DNA of 6,863 bases from Clostridia bacterium (GCA_900764115.1 CAAFMR010000181.1:1-6863); one strand, 5' to 3'. Shown: positions 1 through 5,914, counted from the stretch's first letter. A program made the numbers and translations. The notes: generated by a model not told the origin, from the sequence alone.

Positions 1-2447
1 AGCGGCAGCTCACCGGAACGGAACCGGTTGTAGAAGTTCACATCCCGATCCAGCCCGTATTCCTTATACAGATCCACCACAGTGGTGAACGCATCCAGCG
101 CCACCTCCTCGTTGAAGCGGGTGGCGGACATGGTATCGTTGAAATAGGTGCCGCCGTTCTGGAACAGGAACATATTGAACCAGTCGATGGCAGCGGATAC
201 GCCCATGCTGGCGCTGTTGGTCTCCTGCATACCTACCGTCAGGTTGGAGCCCTGGATGACCTCAATGCAGCGGTAGAACTCCTCCCAGGTGTTGGGAACA
301 GACAGCCCCAGCTCCTTGAAAATATCCGTCCGGTAGAACATCATATTAAAGGTCTGGGTCTCTGGAATGGCATACAGCCCGTTTTCGTACCAATAGGGCT
401 GCCATGCCGATTCGTAATACTCGCTGAATTTATCCTTGACGCCATAATCCAGCAAATTCACCAGTCCGCCCCGCATCGCCAGATTGACGGGGGTATCCTT
501 GGTGATGCACAGGGCGCAGTGAGGACCTTTCCCCGCCAGCGCCGCCTGGATCAGCGTCGTACCGGTATCGGTAATGCTCAGCTTCACATTCGTGCCGTTC
601 TGAGCCGTGAAATCGTCGTCGATGAGACGGCGGATAATCTGCGCCTGGTCACGACCGGTGGAAATCCACACGGAAATGTTTGCTTTGCCCTGCTCGTCCC
701 GGGCTTTCATCTCCACATAGTCGCTGGAGAAGGACGCCGTAAACGCCCGGAACCCGAAGGACACCGACTCGAAGAAGCTGCAGGTGCCCTTGGGGGTCCC
801 GCCGCCGGCGGGGATAAAGTAGAACTTATCCAGCTCCACCGGCATATTGCCCAGCGTCAGCAGCAGGGAGCCCAGGCTCTCAATCTCAGACTTAAAATTG
901 CTCAACCGCTCCGTGATGGAGAAAGGCGTCTTCACGAAATCCCGCAGCATCACCGCCATCTCGTCAAAGAGATACGCCTTGCTGCCCTGGGAGCCGTTGG
1001 ATTTCTTCATATCCTTGGACATCTGCTCCAGCCGGTCGGCGCAATCCGCCAACGCCACCTTGAGTCCGGGGATATTCTCCGGCAGATTGTAGTCCTGATA
1101 GATGTCGGGGGACACGCTGGTAATCATGATGATCTTGCGGTACAGGGTGTTGAGATCCAGCACCACCTGATTGAGGTCCCGCAGGATGGGCGATACCTCC
1201 TCGGCGTTGACCCGCAGGGTGATGGTATGCTCTCCGGCGGTGAGATACAGCGGGGTTTTGCCGTCGCCCACCGTGCGCACCTTCCAGTTAAGGTTATACC
1301 GGAAAGGAATCGTCTCCGCCTCGGCAAAGGGAACCGCCCCGTCCACCAGCAGAGTGCGGTAGCTGGTCAAGCCCTCGTTGATGCTCTGCCGCGCCCGCAT
1401 CGCCAGGTCGTAGTAGCCCGCCTTTTCCACCGTCACCGTCCAGGTGATGTAATCGCCCTGATCGCCCCAGTTACCGCCGCCGATGGTGTTCAGCCGCACC
1501 GCCGCCGGATCGTTGGGGGTGGTCGCCGGGTTGGAACGGTCATAGGTGGGATACAGCATAGAGGAGGATTTTTCGGTGCTGTGCTCTGCCTCCACCTCAA
1601 AATACTGCGCCTCATCCGGCTGCCCGTCAAACTGGGCTTTGTACTCCTTATATGTACCCGCTGCCGCCGGATAGCCCAGCGTCAGCTTTTCGATATACAC
1701 CGGCTGCTCGCCGATGGTCAGCCGCAGGGTATGCTGCCCCGCGGTGAAATACACCAGATACGGCTCGGCATATTGACCGGTGGTATCCCGCAGCCACGCC
1801 TCTGTCCATTTCGCCACCTCGGTCTGGGTGGGGCGCAGCTCGTTATCGTCCTCATCCCGGCGGAATTTTCCGTCGGTGAGCGAATCCTGCCATACCAGCG
1901 GCACCGCCGTGGGCGACAGCTCATCATAGGGAACCTGTCCGTCCACCGTCACCGATAAATCAATGTCCTGCCCGGAGGACGGAATGGACTGATACCGCAC
2001 ACCGATGGCATACAGCCCCTCGGTCTCCACAGAAAAAGAAAAATCGGCATAGGCATTCATGCCGGTCATACGGGCGCACGCCACACCGTCCCGGTTGTCC
2101 GCCGCCGCTCCTTCCGACAGGGCAGCCCCCGCCAGCGGGAGGGTGATCGCGGCATCCCGGACAATCTCCGCGTCCGCGTGATCCCGGTAATAATAAAAAT
2201 ACCCGGTGCCGGTATTATTCAGCAGATTATACGCCGCTTCCTGCTCCTCCTCCTCGCTCAGTCCGGCAGGAGCCTCCTCGTCGGATTCATCCTCCGTATA
2301 TTCCTCATCGAAGTCTTCATCCATCCCGTCGTCTGCAGCATATGCCGCGTCTTCATCCGTCTCATCCGCCAGCACCGCCATCGGCAAAGCGGTGGCGAGA
2401 AACACGCATACCAGCAACAAAGCCAGCACCCGTCTCGTCATCTCCAT
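1..2447 (-). CDS. Multidomain extracellular solute-binding protein (sugar ABC transporter type), C-terminus beyond window
   Basis: Uninterrupted minus-strand frame of 815 codons that leaves the window at base 1. Residues 1-27 form a signal peptide (basic MTRR, hydrophobic core, VLA before D28). Residues 28-70 are an extremely acidic linker. About 80-265 and 280-440 are two beta-rich modules resembling carbohydrate-binding modules of the CBM6/35 kind: the second opens with FEVEAEH, and the two share related strands (EGLYAIGVRYQS near 144 against GYYDLAMRARQS near 343; FTAGQHTLRL near 234 against LTAGEHTITL near 399). About 440-585 looks helical. From about 588 a family 1 solute-binding domain begins, with the typical segment YAIPETQTFNMMFYRTDIF and then PNTWEEF near 690-725. 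Its C-terminal lobe, roughly 150-200 residues, should lie outside the window. No lipobox cysteine is seen. The likely role is capture of an oligosaccharide for an ABC importer; substrate unknown. An in-frame ATG at 2441 is an alternative start: AAAGGA lies 12 nt before 2447, while AGGT lies 9 nt before 2441. Confidence 0.88.
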   Translation of the reverse strand, partial: MEMTRRVLALLLVCVFLATALPMAVLADETDEDAAYAADDGMDEDFDEEYTEDESDEEAPAGLSEEEEQEAAYNLLNNTGTGYFYYYRDHADAEIVRDAAITLPLAGAALSEGAAADNRDGVACARMTGMNAYADFSFSVETEGLYAIGVRYQSIPSSGQDIDLSVTVDGQVPYDELSPTAVPLVWQDSLTDGKFRRDEDDNELRPTQTEVAKWTEAWLRDTTGQYAEPYLVYFTAGQHTLRLTIGEQPVYIEKLTLGYPAAAGTYKEYKAQFDGQPDEAQYFEVEAEHSTEKSSSMLYPTYDRSNPATTPNDPAAVRLNTIGGGNWGDQGDYITWTVTVEKAGYYDLAMRARQSINEGLTSYRTLLVDGAVPFAEAETIPFRYNLNWKVRTVGDGKTPLYLTAGEHTITLRVNAEEVSPILRDLNQVVLDLNTLYRKIIMITSVSPDIYQDYNLPENIPGLKVALADCADRLEQMSKDMKKSNGSQGSKAYLFDEMAVMLRDFVKTPFSITERLSNFKSEIESLGSLLLTLGNMPVELDKFYFIPAGGGTPKGTCSFFESVSFGFRAFTASFSSDYVEMKARDEQGKANISVWISTGRDQAQIIRRLIDDDFTAQNGTNVKLSITDTGTTLIQAALAGKGPHCALCITKDTPVNLAMRGGLVNLLDYGVKDKFSEYYESAWQPYWYENGLYAIPETQTFNMMFYRTDIFKELGLSVPNTWEEFYRCIEVIQGSNLTVGMQETNSASMGVSAAIDWFNMFLFQNGGTYFNDTMSATRFNEEVALDAFTTVVDLYKEYGLDRDVNFYNRFRSGELP

Positions 2448-2523
2448 GAAACCTACCCGTCCTTTCTCACAAATCGAACCACTCAAACGACACAATCCGC
2501 TGACAAAGTTGCAACAGATTCAT

Positions 2524-2544
2524 CGTTCTGCCGAGAGCAGAACG
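2524..2544 (-). promoter_or_regulatory. Perfect 8-bp inverted repeat in the leader of the solute-binding protein gene
   Basis: CGTTCTGC (2524-2531) and GCAGAACG (2537-2544) form a perfect dyad with a 5-bp centre, 21 bp in all. As RNA it is a stable hairpin in the leader, about 77 nt before the start codon. As DNA its size and symmetry would suit a dimeric repressor such as a LacI-type protein acting as a roadblock downstream of the promoter. The sequence alone does not decide between the two. No T-run directly follows in either direction, so a terminator is unlikely. Confidence 0.5.
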
Positions 2545-2592
2545 CCAAACTTTTTCAACCGTCCTGCCCGTCCCCGTTCCGTTGCTTCCGTT

Positions 2593-2627
2593 CGCACTTT
2601 TTCGCCCCTGAAAGCGAAAAAAATGCG
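2593..2627 (-). promoter_or_regulatory. Stem-loop in the leader of the solute-binding protein gene
   Basis: Plus-strand arms TTTTTCGC (2598-2605) and GCGAAAAA (2614-2621) are perfectly complementary around an 8-nt loop. CGCA (2593-2596) and TGCG (2624-2627) extend the stem across a 1/2-nt internal loop. It lies about 35-70 nt downstream of the predicted minus-strand start site, so it would form near the 5' end of that mRNA. It could stabilise the transcript or be a protein- or ligand-responsive element. It is not a standard terminator in the minus direction because no U-run follows it. Confidence 0.5.
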
Positions 2628-2647
2628 GGCGTAAATCACGGTAACAA

Positions 2648-2676
2648 TTGACACAAGCACACGACTTTAGTATAAT
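2648..2676 (+). promoter_or_regulatory. Consensus sigmaA promoter for the DeoR-type regulator
   Basis: TTGACA (2648-2653) and TATAAT (2671-2676) are both perfect consensus hexamers with a 17-bp spacer. The start site would be near 2683, leaving an untranslated leader of about 119 nt before the ATG at 2802. A promoter this close to consensus is expected to be strong unless repressed, which fits an autoregulated repressor gene. The -35 box overlaps the dyad GT..CAATTG..AC at 2641-2654. Confidence 0.8.
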
Positions 2677-2697
2677 ATGCCCAACGGGGAATTGCAA
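2669..2697 (-). promoter_or_regulatory. SigmaA-type promoter for the solute-binding protein gene
   Basis: On the minus strand, TTGCAA (2697-2692) and TATACT (2674-2669) are separated by exactly 17 bp, which fits a vegetative promoter. Transcription would start near 2662 and give a leader of about 215 nt before the ATG at 2447. The -10 box shares 2671-2674 with the -10 box of the opposite promoter. The -35 box lies inside a TGCAA-GTGT-TTGCA dyad (2693-2706), a possible operator position. Confidence 0.6.
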
Positions 2698-2699
2698 GT

Positions 2700-2763
2700 G
2701 TTTGCACGTAAGTTGATTGAAAAAACAAATACGCCCCCGGAACGTGCGCAAACTCACGCAAAC
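2700..2763. promoter_or_regulatory. Candidate DeoR-type operator: GCAAAC repeats
   Basis: GCAAAC occurs at 2748-2753 and again at 2758-2763, a 10-bp period of about one helical turn. The inverted form GTTTGC lies at 2700-2705. The flanks are also related: TTTGCACGT at 2701-2709 against ACGTGCGCAAA at 2742-2752. All copies lie between the predicted start site and the ATG of the regulator gene, where an autorepressor could act. Direct repeats at helical spacing are known for some DeoR-family operators; assignment to this protein is inference. Confidence 0.35.
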
Positions 2764-2801
2764 ATTTTCACTCATTTGTCATTTTAGGAGATTTTTATTG
2801 C

Positions 2802-3527
2802 ATGTTCAAGGCTGAGCGGCAGGACGAGATCCTGCGGATACTGAAGGAAAGACAACACACCACCGTCGAATTGCTGGCGCAGGAGCTGTTTGCCAGCCCC
2901 GCCACCGTGCGCCGGGATATCCAGGCGCTGGAAAAGGAAGGGCTGGTGCATAAAACCTACGGCGGCGTTTCCCTGGTGGATTCCTCCCGGCAGCGGGCGG
3001 AGCCGTTTGAGCTGCGCCAGCAGGATAATACCGGGGTGAAAACCGTGCTGGCGCGGCGGGCAGCGGCGCTGGTACACGACGGGGACACAATCATTCTGGA
3101 CAGCTCCTCCACCGTGCTGGAGATGGTGCCGTTTCTGGCGACGATGGAAAACCTCACCGTCATCACCAACAGCTTAAAGGTCACCGAGCGGCTGCATCGG
3201 CGGCATCTGCGGGTCTATTGCACCGGCGGGCAATGCACCGACGACGCCATCACCCTGGGCGGCAGCATTGCGGAAACCACCCTGCGCGGGTTTAATGCCG
3301 ACCTGCTGTTCTTTTCCAGCCGGGGCATCAGCCCCCGCGGTATGATCTGCGATTCCTCCGATATCAACAGCCAGACGCGCCGGGTGATGCTGCGGCAGGC
3401 GGCGCGCCCGGTGATGCTGTGCGACAGCAGCAAGCTGAACCATAGCTATTTATTCAATCTCTGCCACGTCAGCGAGGTAGACACCGTCCTGTGCGACCAG
3501 CCGCTGCCGGAATCGTGGTATTATTGA
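2802..3527 (+). CDS. DeoR/GlpR-family transcriptional regulator
   Basis: 241 aa, the usual length for the family. The N-terminal winged helix-turn-helix occupies about residues 1-57: RQDEILRILKERQHTTVELL, then SPATVRRDIQALEKEGLVHKTYGG, the family hallmark. The C-terminal sensor domain (about 75-232) has the expected landmarks: DTIILDSSST (95-104), VITNS (120-124), TGG (141-143), LGG (152-154), a FNAD segment (164-167) and LCDSSK near 206-211, corresponding to the LaDssK sugar-phosphate pocket. Family members are usually repressors relieved by a phosphorylated sugar from the pathway they control. Divergent placement from the sugar-binding protein suggests it controls that uptake locus and itself, which is inference. 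The start is set by AGGAG at 2786-2790, and a strong terminator follows the stop. The effector cannot be read from the sequence. Confidence 0.93.
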   Translation: MFKAERQDEILRILKERQHTTVELLAQELFASPATVRRDIQALEKEGLVHKTYGGVSLVDSSRQRAEPFELRQQDNTGVKTVLARRAAALVHDGDTIILDSSSTVLEMVPFLATMENLTVITNSLKVTERLHRRHLRVYCTGGQCTDDAITLGGSIAETTLRGFNADLLFFSSRGISPRGMICDSSDINSQTRRVMLRQAARPVMLCDSSKLNHSYLFNLCHVSEVDTVLCDQPLPESWYY

Positions 3528-3558
3528 AAAACCGACCGATACAAACCGATACAATACG

Positions 3559-3592
3559 AAAAAGCAGTCTGCGGCAGCAGGCTGCTTTTTTT
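3559..3592 (+). terminator. Rho-independent terminator after the DeoR gene
   Basis: Left arm AAAAAGCAGTCTG (3559-3571) pairs along 13 bp, one of them G-U, with CAGGCTGCTTTTT (3578-3590) around the loop CGGCAG. The right arm runs into a T-tract (3586-3592). It begins about 30 bp after the stop codon at 3527. The matching A-run on the left could give some termination on the minus strand too. Confidence 0.9.
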
Positions 3593-3677
3593 GCGGCTGT
3601 CAAGTATTTTCTCCGTTCCGGGTCATACTGTATATGCCACTTCTTTTATAAAAACGACAGACGGGGGAGGGAAACAT

Positions 3678-4436
3678 ATGGAGACAAAACCGCTGGGCGG
3701 ATGGTGCTGCACCGCCGCCTGGGCTGCCGAGGGCTGCACCTGGCTGGCAGCGCTGCTGCCCCGGCTGGCGACGCTCTGGCTCTGGAATGGGGTGCTGTGC
3801 GGTTTTGTCCCGCTTTTCTCCCCCGCCCCGGTCGCCGTCACAGGCGGTCTGCTGCTCACCGGGTGGCTGAGCGGGGCGATGCGGCTGGGGCGCTTTGCCT
3901 GGTATGCGGCGCTGACCGACTGCCGTCCCGGGGAATGGCCGGGAGCGACGACATTTGTGAACGGCTGGCGGCGAATCGGCGCCGCTATCGGCTGGCGGCT
4001 CGGGCTGTGGCTGCGGCGGTATTGCGCCGTGTTGGCGGCGGCACTGCCGCCGCTTCTGCTGCTGCAATGCGGGCAGCGGCTTGCCCCGGATGAGCAGACC
4101 GCCGTATGGTGGCTGGGCGGTGCCGCGCTGCTGGCGCTGCTCACCGGTGGGCTGGCGCTATTATGGCTATGCCGCTATGCCGCCGCCCCGGTGTTTCTGT
4201 TGGAGGGCAGCGGCGGCAACGAGGCGCTGCGGCGATCCGCCCGCCTTATGCGCACCCACTGGAAAGCGTATCTGAATTTTCTGGGGGATTGGGTCGGCGA
4301 GCTGCTGCCCTGTCTGCTGCTGGTGCCCGCCGTCTGGCTGCTGCCCCGGTTTCGCCGCGCCCGGACAGCGCTGCTGCTGCGCTGGCGGCGGGAAAGCGCG
4401 GAAAAGCCTTGCAATCCGCCCCGCCATCTGCTATAA
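3678..4436 (+). CDS. Multi-pass membrane protein of unknown function (distant DUF975-like pattern)
   Basis: 252 aa, very rich in Leu, Ala, Trp and Gly, with about five hydrophobic segments near residues 22-46, 52-68, 104-130, 142-166 and 204-224. The ATG at 3678 is chosen because GGAGGG (3666-3671) ends 6 nt before it; the frame is open further upstream, but only from within the preceding terminator. I do not recognise the protein with certainty. Residues about 166-235 (RYAAAPVFLLEG, EALRRSARLMRTHWKAYLNF, GDWVGELL, LPRFRRARTALLLRW) resemble the C-terminal region of DUF975-type integral membrane proteins, where a helix with a SR.LM-like motif precedes the last membrane segment. That similarity is from memory and needs a profile search. 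No clear promoter was found; TATAAA at 3647-3652 is a weak candidate. The upstream terminator suggests a separate transcription unit. Confidence 0.8.
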   Translation: METKPLGGWCCTAAWAAEGCTWLAALLPRLATLWLWNGVLCGFVPLFSPAPVAVTGGLLLTGWLSGAMRLGRFAWYAALTDCRPGEWPGATTFVNGWRRIGAAIGWRLGLWLRRYCAVLAAALPPLLLLQCGQRLAPDEQTAVWWLGGAALLALLTGGLALLWLCRYAAAPVFLLEGSGGNEALRRSARLMRTHWKAYLNFLGDWVGELLPCLLLVPAVWLLPRFRRARTALLLRWRRESAEKPCNPPRHLL

Positions 4437-4437
4437 T
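4409..4437 (+). promoter_or_regulatory. SigmaA-type promoter overlapping the end of the upstream gene
   Basis: TTGCAA (4409-4414) and a perfect TATAAT (4432-4437) are 17 bp apart. The -10 box contains the TAA stop codon (4434-4436) of the preceding membrane-protein gene, so the promoter is built into its last codons. Predicted start near 4444, giving a leader of about 100 nt before the ATG at 4547. Confidence 0.7.
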
Positions 4438-4440
4438 CGG

Positions 4441-4546
4441 GTGTGAAATACAGGGGAACTGCCTGTGGCAGAGGTGCGTAGAGCATTTCGGCTCTCAAAA
4501 AGAGCTTTCGACGGGCAAATCCGCCTTGAAAGGATGTCCTCACACA
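4441..4546 (+). promoter_or_regulatory. Structured leader of the 206-aa membrane protein gene
   Basis: CTGCC-TGT-GGCAG is a short hairpin (4459-4471). AGAGC (4480-4484), GCTCT (4491-4495) and AGAGC (4501-4505) allow the middle arm to pair with either neighbour, giving mutually exclusive stems. The repeat extends to AGAGC(A)TTTCG. ATCC (4519-4522) can pair with GGAT (4532-4535) and so mask part of the AAAGGA ribosome binding site. GTGTGA (4441-4446) is complementary to TCACAC (4540-4545), although the predicted start near 4444 would shorten that stem. AGAGGTGCG (4470-4478) resembles a lysine-riboswitch motif, but the rest of that class is absent. Regulatory function is inference. Confidence 0.35.
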
Positions 4547-5167
4547 ATGAAATTCACCCCCACGACCGAACGCGACCTGGCGTTGTGCCGTCAGGTCGGG
4601 CTGCTGTTCGTCTGGCTGACAGCCGCCGCCGGTATTTTTTTGCTGTGGCGCGCCGTTACCCTGCCGGTACATATCGGCTCCGCCGTGCTGCTCATTGCGC
4701 TGCCCCTGCTGGGGCGTTCCACCCACCGCGCCGCCCGCATCGTCGCCCGGGTGCTGTGCGGGCTGGTTTGGGCTAGCATTCTGTTGTTTCTTGCGGAAAC
4801 CGCCGCCACCATTTCTGCAGGCTGGGCGACGGCGTTTCCGGAGCTGGCGGTCAGCCTGTGCGTAATGGGCGGCAGCTTGCTGTGTGCTTTTGCGCCGGGG
4901 GTGTTCACACTGGCGCGCCACGGCGGACGGTATGACTGGGTCGTGGCGTGCTTCAGCCAGACGCTGCTGGCAGGCATCACCGCCATCGGCGCATTCACCT
5001 GCGCCGAGGAGCGGGTGGTGTGGCTGTGGGATCACCCCTATGCCCGCTATGCGTTTTTCGGGCTGGCAACCGCCGCCGCCATTCTGGTGTGGCTGTGCGT
5101 GCTGGTCAAGCCCGCCCCATCCAAGGCAACCGCCAGGAAATCTTCCGAAGCCGACAAGACGGAATAA
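4547..5167 (+). CDS. Hypothetical six-helix membrane protein
   Basis: 206 aa with about six hydrophobic segments near residues 17-36, 42-56, 67-85, 98-122, 132-152 and 168-188, and a charged hydrophilic tail (KPAPSKATARKSSEADKTE) likely on the cytoplasmic side. I do not recognise a family and see no catalytic motif. The ATG at 4547 is chosen because it begins a plausible N-terminus (MKFTPTTERDLALCRQ) and follows GAAAGGA (4528-4534), though the 12-nt spacing is long. The upstream frame stays open but lies over the preceding gene. It has its own promoter (4409-4437) but probably also receives read-through from the neighbour, since no terminator separates them. The two membrane proteins may act together; this is inference from adjacency only. 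Confidence 0.8.
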   Translation: MKFTPTTERDLALCRQVGLLFVWLTAAAGIFLLWRAVTLPVHIGSAVLLIALPLLGRSTHRAARIVARVLCGLVWASILLFLAETAATISAGWATAFPELAVSLCVMGGSLLCAFAPGVFTLARHGGRYDWVVACFSQTLLAGITAIGAFTCAEERVVWLWDHPYARYAFFGLATAAAILVWLCVLVKPAPSKATARKSSEADKTE

Positions 5168-5172
5168 GGCAT

Positions 5173-5207
5173 AAAAAAGCTCCGGTGGAGTTTCCTCCGC
5201 CGGAGCT
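5173..5207 (-). terminator. Rho-independent terminator for the XRE-type gene
   Basis: AGCTCCGGTGGAG (5178-5190) pairs along 13 bp, one of them G-U, with CTCCGCCGGAGCT (5195-5207) around a TTTC loop. On the minus strand the stem is followed by a six-base T-run (5178-5173), so it terminates the gene coming from the right. In the plus direction the following bases (ATCCTTACATTT) are not a good U-tract, so termination of the 206-aa membrane protein mRNA here would be weaker. Confidence 0.88.
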
Positions 5208-5218
5208 ATCCTTACATT

Positions 5219-5914
5219 TCACGTTTGTTCCAAATTCTTTTCCGCCTGCCGCAGCAAATTGAGCAGCGAATTGGCAAACAGCGGATACTGCGCCGTCAGG
5301 TCGTCCGGCAGAATCGCCGGCAGCCGTTCCGGCTCCACGCCGGGCGCGCCGTCTACGCTGCCGCCCCGCGCCAGCTCACCCGCCTTCGCCGCCGATTGCG
5401 CAGCCGATGCCAGCGCCGCCGCACCATAGCCATACTCCGCTGCCGAAAACATCGCTTTCGGGTTCCTGGGATTGGCGGCATAGATTTTCCGGAACACCAC
5501 ATACGTGGCTTGAATGAGGCAGTTGGATACCTCCGTCGTCAGCGCTTTATTATTGCACTTCTGCAGCAGGTCAAACAGAATCTGCAGCGAATTGACAATC
5601 AGCTTTTTGTTCAGCGTCGGCAACACGCCGCCCGCCTGCATTCGCTTATCCTGGATGGCGGGGTCCTGCTCTGGGATCTCGTCCACGGCGATCATAGCAC
5701 CGCTCTTATCCGCCGTGCGCCCCAGCAGATAATCACAGGAGACGCCGTAATAATCCGCTGCCCGCACCACAAAATCCAATCCGCATTCCCGGATCCCTTT
5801 CTCATAATGGGACAACAGCGCCTGGGAAACGCCCAGCTCCGCAGCAACCAATTTTTGGCTCACCCCCCGCTCCTTACGCAGCAGGGTCAGTATCCGGGGA
5901 AACGCAGCGTTCAT
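5219..5914 (-). CDS. XRE-family helix-turn-helix transcriptional regulator
   Basis: 231 aa. Residues about 6-66 form a Cro/C1-type DNA-binding domain: LLRKERGVSQ, then KLVAAELGVSQALLSHYEKG (21-40) with the helix-turn-helix, ending in YYGVSCDYLLGR, the usual terminus of this domain in Bacillota. Residues about 70-231 match nothing I recognise. They look mainly helical, with a Gln/Leu-rich stretch (105-145), an alanine-rich segment (158-183), a Gly/Pro-rich linker (184-198) and a terminal helix. They may mediate dimerisation or sense a signal. The start at 5914 is chosen because AAGGAGG (5929-5923) precedes it at ideal spacing; a GTG at 5923 would overlap that site. It is divergent from the histidine phosphatase gene and has its own promoter and terminator. 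Targets are unknown; autoregulation is plausible given the dyad over its promoter. Confidence 0.92.
   Translation of the reverse strand: MNAAFPRILTLLRKERGVSQKLVAAELGVSQALLSHYEKGIRECGLDFVVRAADYYGVSCDYLLGRTADKSGAMIAVDEIPEQDPAIQDKRMQAGGVLPTLNKKLIVNSLQILFDLLQKCNNKALTTEVSNCLIQATYVVFRKIYAANPRNPKAMFSAAEYGYGAAALASAAQSAAKAGELARGGSVDGAPGVEPERLPAILPDDLTAQYPLFANSLLNLLRQAEKNLEQT

Larger units (their letters stand above)
2448..2801. other. 354-bp divergent regulatory region between the binding-protein and DeoR genes
   Basis: No credible gene is seen here. It is clearly more AT-rich than the flanking genes. It holds the two facing promoters (2648-2697), two hairpins on the transporter side (2524-2544, 2593-2627), a palindrome GTTGCAAC (2508-2515), a stretch of repeated ACGG units on the minus strand (about 2555-2590), and GCAAAC-type repeats on the regulator side (2700-2763). 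AGGAG at 2786-2790 is the ribosome binding site of the regulator gene, 11 nt before its ATG. Confidence 0.75.

Noticed and set aside
519..1958. 479-codon open frame on the plus strand
   Set aside because: It lies antisense to the solute-binding protein in a GC-rich region; its translation is rich in His, Gln, Arg and Gly with no recognisable domain, and the opposite frame encodes clear protein motifs.
2178..2651. Plus-strand open frames of about 140-157 codons running into the intergenic region
   Set aside because: They are antisense to the signal peptide and acidic linker (giving Ser/Ile-rich low-complexity protein) and lack a ribosome binding site.
2467..2775. 102-codon minus-strand frame (MSENVCVSLRTF) ending just before the binding-protein start
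   Set aside because: It would start upstream of the predicted promoter, has no convincing ribosome binding site, and spans the hairpins and both promoters; it looks like a chance open frame.
4441..4546. Lysine riboswitch, suggested by AGAGGTGCG
   Set aside because: The leader is far shorter than the roughly 180-nt lysine aptamer and lacks its other conserved segments; a nine-base match alone is not enough.
4465..4776. 103-codon plus-strand frame overlapping the start of the 206-aa gene
   Set aside because: Arg/Ala-rich shadow product, GTG start without a ribosome site; not coding.
4175..5035. 286-codon minus-strand frame opposite the two membrane protein genes
   Set aside because: Gln/Gly/Arg-rich product without domain signals; the plus-strand frames have membrane segments, ribosome sites and a promoter.
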